Assembly (NCBI RefSeq): GCF_001683915.1
Contig: NZ_LXTT01000037.1
Location: 1 to 36,078 of the forward strand
Origin: Allomuricauda sp. CP2A
GTDB taxonomy: Bacteria; Bacteroidota; Bacteroidia; Flavobacteriales; Flavobacteriaceae
Direction: 5' to 3'
Length of the DNA: 36,078 nt
Shown here: one piece after another, positions 33,063 through 36,078 of the stretch
Layout of the letters: every line of letters starts with the position of its first letter
Numbering within the stretch: position 1 is the stretch's first letter
Position numbers and translations under genes: made by a program
The notes under the pieces: generated by a model
Seen by the model: only the letters and a program-made list of their open reading frames with translations
The model's database searches: none
Told to the model about the DNA's origin: nothing

Positions 33063-33461
33063 ATGGGTGAAATGGGCGTAATTTCCAGAAATGATCGTGA
33101 AATAAAATTCTATTACAGTTCTGCCACCTCCATCGGGAAGCAGACCTTGGGCTATGTGCGGGCTTCCGATAAAAAAGTGTTGGAGATTGACGTGGCCAAG
33201 ACCAAGGTCACCGCTACGCAATGGTCCGAACTGGCCGACCTCCTCAACCTGCCCATCAAAAATTTGGTCAACACCGAACATCCCGACTTTGTAGCGGAGT
33301 ATGGCAAGAAACCAAATATTCCCGATGAGAACGATTGGCTCCATATTCTGGAGAAAAGCCCCCAAGTATTCCAAAATCCCATCATACTAAATGGAGACAA
33401 GGCGTTCCATATTAAAACCCCATCTGATGTGGCCCCTATACTGGACGGGGAAGAACAATAG
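33063..33461 (+). CDS. ArsC/Spx-fold protein lacking the catalytic cysteine
   Basis: A 132-residue protein. The pattern REIKFYYSSATSIGKQTLGY, then DKKVLEIDVAKTKVTATQWSEL and VNTEHPDFVAEYG, followed by LHILEKSPQVFQNPIILNG and TPSDV, fits a thioredoxin-like arsenate-reductase-family fold. The Cys-x5-Arg loop of true ArsC is absent (SSATSIGKQ), so it cannot reduce arsenate by that route; it resembles Cys-less flavobacterial homologues I recall as 'arsenate reductase family'. The frame opens at 32910, inside a terminator-like region. ATG 33063 is chosen; ATG 33072 is possible because a TA-N3-TTTG box abuts the first. The AsmA-like gene begins 23 bp downstream. Confidence 0.72.
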   Translation: MGEMGVISRNDREIKFYYSSATSIGKQTLGYVRASDKKVLEIDVAKTKVTATQWSELADLLNLPIKNLVNTEHPDFVAEYGKKPNIPDENDWLHILEKSPQVFQNPIILNGDKAFHIKTPSDVAPILDGEEQ

Positions 33462-33484
33462 TTCGGTACACTCAAAAACTTATA

Positions 33485-35038
33485 ATGCTAAAACGTAGAA
33501 CCGTACAAAAAAGAATGGTGACCCTATGGGTCATTTTGGCCCTGGTGGTTCTTGGTGTGACGGCCCAAATCCTATTCACCAATAAAGTAAAAACCGCCCT
33601 TGCCCAAAATGTGCCTGAGGACATGACTTTGGAGTACGGCTCCCTCAGCACCAATGTGCTTTTGGGCAGCATTACCCTAAACGACATCAGTTTTGACCAC
33701 CATGATCGATTGTTCAACCTTAGCGCCAAAAAAATAAAGGCCTCTGGGCTCAACTATTTTGCCCTGCTCAAAGCTGGGAATATTTCGCTTTCCCGCCTCA
33801 ATTTGGATGCGCCTGTCTTAGTGCTTCAACATACCCAAAACGATTCCACCAAGACACCCAAAAAAACATCAAAAAGTCAGGATGCAACCGAGGTTGACAT
33901 CAAAACCTTCAGCATCAACAATGGCCAATTGGAAATTTTGGAAAGCCCAACCGACAGCATCCAACTATCCATCCAAGGCATCGATGTAGTGGTAAACAAC
34001 ATCCATTTCGATTCAGAAACTACAAAAAACAAGCTGCCCTTTACCTACGGTACATATCAACTGCATACACAAAACCTCCAATATGATATGGGGCCATACG
34101 AGGAATTGCAACTTGAGGAATTGCAATTTACGCCGGATGGGAGTCACATCAAAAATTTTGTGCTTCGGTCCAAATACAGTCGGGAGGAATTGTCCAAAAA
34201 ACTGACAAAAGAGCATGATCATTATGCCCTTTCCATCGACACCATTGCCCTGCAACAGTTTCAGTTTGGGTTTGAGGGTGAACAGCCAAAACTTCATATC
34301 CATCACATGGCCCTCCAAGAACCAAACTTTCAGGTGTACCGGGACAAGCTTTTGCCAGACGATACCTCCCACAAAAAACTGTACAACCAAGCGCTTCGGG
34401 ATTTGGATGTGGCCCTTCAGGTGGACACCATCGCCATTCAGCAGGGTACACTCACCTACGAGGAACGTGTGGAGCCCGATGTTGACCCCAACGGTTTGCG
34501 CTTCACTGAAATTTCCGCCCAAATTGCCAACCTCCATAGCAAAGGAGCCGGTAAGGTCGCTGTGAACACGCAAGCTAAGCTTATGGGCAACGCCCCTTTC
34601 TCTTTGGATTGGTCCTTTGACCCCCAGAGTATGTCCAATGACTTTATTGCTACGGGCAGCCTTTCCGATTTTGACACCAAGTCCATCAATCCCTTTTTAA
34701 AGACCAACCTCAGGGCCGAGGTGAAAGGGACCGTGAACCAACTATACTTTACCATCAGTGGCAATGAGGTGAAATCCATGGGCGATATGAAAATGAACTA
34801 CGACCAATTTGAGTTTGTGGTATTGAAAAAGGACCGCTTGGGCGTGAACAAGCTGCTCACCGCCGTTGTGAATATTTTTGCCAAAAAAAACTCGGACACC
34901 GACCCCGAGGGCTACCGTTATGGCTCCTTTGAAGTGGAACGCAACACCGACAAGTCCTTCTTTAATTACCTATGGATCAACCTAAAGGCCGGACTGTTGG
35001 ACACGGTTACGGGGGATGGTAAAAAGAAAAAGGGATAA
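33485..35038 (+). CDS. AsmA/DUF748-like envelope protein
   Basis: A 517-residue protein with an N-terminal membrane anchor (about 10-30: MVTLWVILALVVLGVTAQIL) and no signal cleavage. The remainder is periplasmic, made of beta-strand repeats of the type LSAKKIKASGLNYFALLKAGNI, then ISLSRLNLDAPVL, and IAQIANLHSKGAGKVAVNTQAKLMG, as in AsmA-like and DUF748 proteins that form long beta-grooves, some bridging membranes for lipids. A C-terminal section (AEVKGTVNQLYFTISGNEVKSMGDMKMNYDQFE) is typical of the group. The assignment is by pattern. It follows the ArsC-like gene in one operon. Confidence 0.7.
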   Translation: MLKRRTVQKRMVTLWVILALVVLGVTAQILFTNKVKTALAQNVPEDMTLEYGSLSTNVLLGSITLNDISFDHHDRLFNLSAKKIKASGLNYFALLKAGNISLSRLNLDAPVLVLQHTQNDSTKTPKKTSKSQDATEVDIKTFSINNGQLEILESPTDSIQLSIQGIDVVVNNIHFDSETTKNKLPFTYGTYQLHTQNLQYDMGPYEELQLEELQFTPDGSHIKNFVLRSKYSREELSKKLTKEHDHYALSIDTIALQQFQFGFEGEQPKLHIHHMALQEPNFQVYRDKLLPDDTSHKKLYNQALRDLDVALQVDTIAIQQGTLTYEERVEPDVDPNGLRFTEISAQIANLHSKGAGKVAVNTQAKLMGNAPFSLDWSFDPQSMSNDFIATGSLSDFDTKSINPFLKTNLRAEVKGTVNQLYFTISGNEVKSMGDMKMNYDQFEFVVLKKDRLGVNKLLTAVVNIFAKKNSDTDPEGYRYGSFEVERNTDKSFFNYLWINLKAGLLDTVTGDGKKKKG

Positions 35039-35407
35039 AAGGGTAAATGGTGAAAGGTAAAACCTAAGCTTTACCTCCTCTTTCTTGGATTTCGCAACTT
35101 TCAACTTCGTTCTTCCCACTTCGTCCTTTCACTCTTTACCCTTGCACCATGAGCCTTGAACCCTTCACCCAAAGAATTGCTCATTGTCAATTGTTCCCTG
35201 TAAATTGTGGAAAAACCCCAGTTTTTTTATGGTTTTTACACAATTGCAATTGACTGAAATTCGGTACTTTAACACCTCAAAACTCCCCTTCCCTCAAGTC
35301 TTAGTGGAACACCTTATTTAGTTGATGATGTTGGTATAGCCCTATTTGGGTGTGTAGAACCTGTTTTATGCTTATATATACAAGTTCGTGTAATTTTAGT
35401 GACAATT
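35039..35407. other. 369-bp non-coding spacer with an inverted repeat
   Basis: No frame with a recognisable product. A 19-bp imperfect inverted repeat (35039-35057 and 35125-35143, 17 of 19 matching) encloses a smaller stem of AGGTAAA and TTTACCT (35055-35061 and 35070-35076). The downstream half is AT-rich and leads to the AAA gene; TAATTTTA (near 35391) is a weak -7 candidate. Confidence 0.55.
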
Positions 35408-36078
35408 ATGTTCAATAAATCTATAGATATAAATAATACCTTTTTCCCGGGTCACGAAATTGACGACCCAAAATGGTTTGCCGGAAGAAAGTCAGATATC
35501 GAAAGAACACTAGTAGCCTTAAGCAGAAAAGGAAATAGTGTAATTGTTTTTGGAGAAAGAGGTATCGGAAAGTCGTCGTTTGTTGCAATGATTAAGATGA
35601 TAGCAGAAGGGAATACCTATTTGATTTACAAGCATGGTTTGCATAAAAAATATAATAGAGATTTTTTCAACTACCAAATCGCTTCTATAACTTGTGATTC
35701 AGGGACTCAAAATGTTGAGCAAATATTGCAAAGATTATTAACCAGTCCCGAGGGTTTTAAAAAAATCATAAAAACAAGGCTATTTTCAACAGAGCATCAA
35801 GCCTCAGATAGTATTGGTCTGAACTTTTTAAAACTTTTGAATGTTTCATCTACTTCTACTGATAAACGTATTGAAAAAGCAATTGAGGAAAAATCAGTAA
35901 TAGAAACTTTTACAAATGTTGTTTTGACAATTCAAAATGAAATATTAGAAAAAAAGGAAGAACTATTGATTGTAATTGATGAGTTTGATTTAGTGGAGAA
36001 TAAAAGCAAATTAGCAAGTTTGATGAAAGCTCTTTCAAAAGGAAAAGTAAAATTTCTGATATCAGGTATTGCATCAGA
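35408..36078 (+). CDS. AAA/P-loop ATPase, N-terminal 223 residues (runs off the window)
   Basis: The gene starts at ATG 35408 and is open to the window end, so it is partial at the 3' side. FAGRKSDIERTLVAL at the start is the 'sensing' segment typical of ATPases that carry a (F/Y)xGR motif. Walker A is GERGIGKSS (49-57) and Walker B LLIVIDEFD (186-194), followed by the sensor-like FLISGIAS. This resembles the AAA_16/STAND-type ATPases common in defence islands and mobile elements. Codon and base composition are strongly AT-rich, like the pentapeptide gene, suggesting recent acquisition. What lies after it is unseen and would decide the function. Confidence 0.8.
   Translation, partial: MFNKSIDINNTFFPGHEIDDPKWFAGRKSDIERTLVALSRKGNSVIVFGERGIGKSSFVAMIKMIAEGNTYLIYKHGLHKKYNRDFFNYQIASITCDSGTQNVEQILQRLLTSPEGFKKIIKTRLFSTEHQASDSIGLNFLKLLNVSSTSTDKRIEKAIEEKSVIETFTNVVLTIQNEILEKKEELLIVIDEFDLVENKSKLASLMKALSKGKVKFLISGIAS

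Overview
The window looks like a chromosomal piece of a member of the Flavobacteriaceae (phylum Bacteroidota). The signs are a minus-strand 16S rRNA gene at the left edge, promoters of the Bacteroidota type (TTTG, a 17-23 nt spacer, then TAnnTTTG), almost no Shine-Dalgarno sequences, and typical families: a DUF-type porin, TonB-dependent receptor, SatD, DUF3307, and a LysRS with a C-terminal extension. No genus can be fixed without searching the 16S sequence.

Layout. 1-1414: the 5' three quarters of a 16S rRNA gene with its leader and a near-consensus rrn promoter. 1415-8950: an outer-membrane porin divergent from rnhB, then a large lipoprotein, an OmpA-family protein and a small secreted protein, closed by a terminator. 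9169-11709: a secreted Kelch protein, then an AT-rich azoreductase-like/Crp-like pair bounded by an imperfect 23-bp direct repeat. 11830-13558: a three-gene minus operon, YqaE-like (too short for usual ORF cut-offs), lipoprotein, lipB. 13650-15310: a membrane-bound LuxR-type regulator facing a HigA-type antitoxin whose toxin is frameshifted. 15522-17820: a thioredoxin-like protein and lysS, with a hairpin that carries both terminator and promoter signals between them. 17859-19711: an AT-rich pentapeptide-like membrane protein and a spacer with REP-like palindromes. 19712-24089: TonB-dependent receptor and SLC13/DASS transporter. 24094-26554: a convergent spacer with duplicated 3'-UTR signatures, a secreted five-repeat protein, a small membrane protein and a Spy-like protein. 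26585-28023: a 4 x 28-bp operator-like array in front of a translationally coupled satD-DUF3307 pair. 28171-32844: a vanadium haloperoxidase-like lipoprotein, then an NmrA/DUF5367 operon, a class III cyclase and an AraC regulator. 33063-35038: an ArsC-like protein and an AsmA-like protein. 35408-end: the start of an AT-rich AAA ATPase that runs off the window.

Most genes are envelope or housekeeping functions in short operons. The least explained and most interesting locus is the dyad array plus satD-DUF3307: a DNA-binding protein whose N-terminal half resembles a degenerate class III nucleotidyl cyclase, coupled by an ATGA overlap to a membrane protein with regularly placed His/Asp residues. 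Other points worth attention are the broken toxin with an intact operator, two 14-bp direct repeats 21 bp apart upstream of the DUF5367/NmrA operon, a nested inverted repeat before the Spy-like gene, and several signs of gene gain in AT-rich patches.
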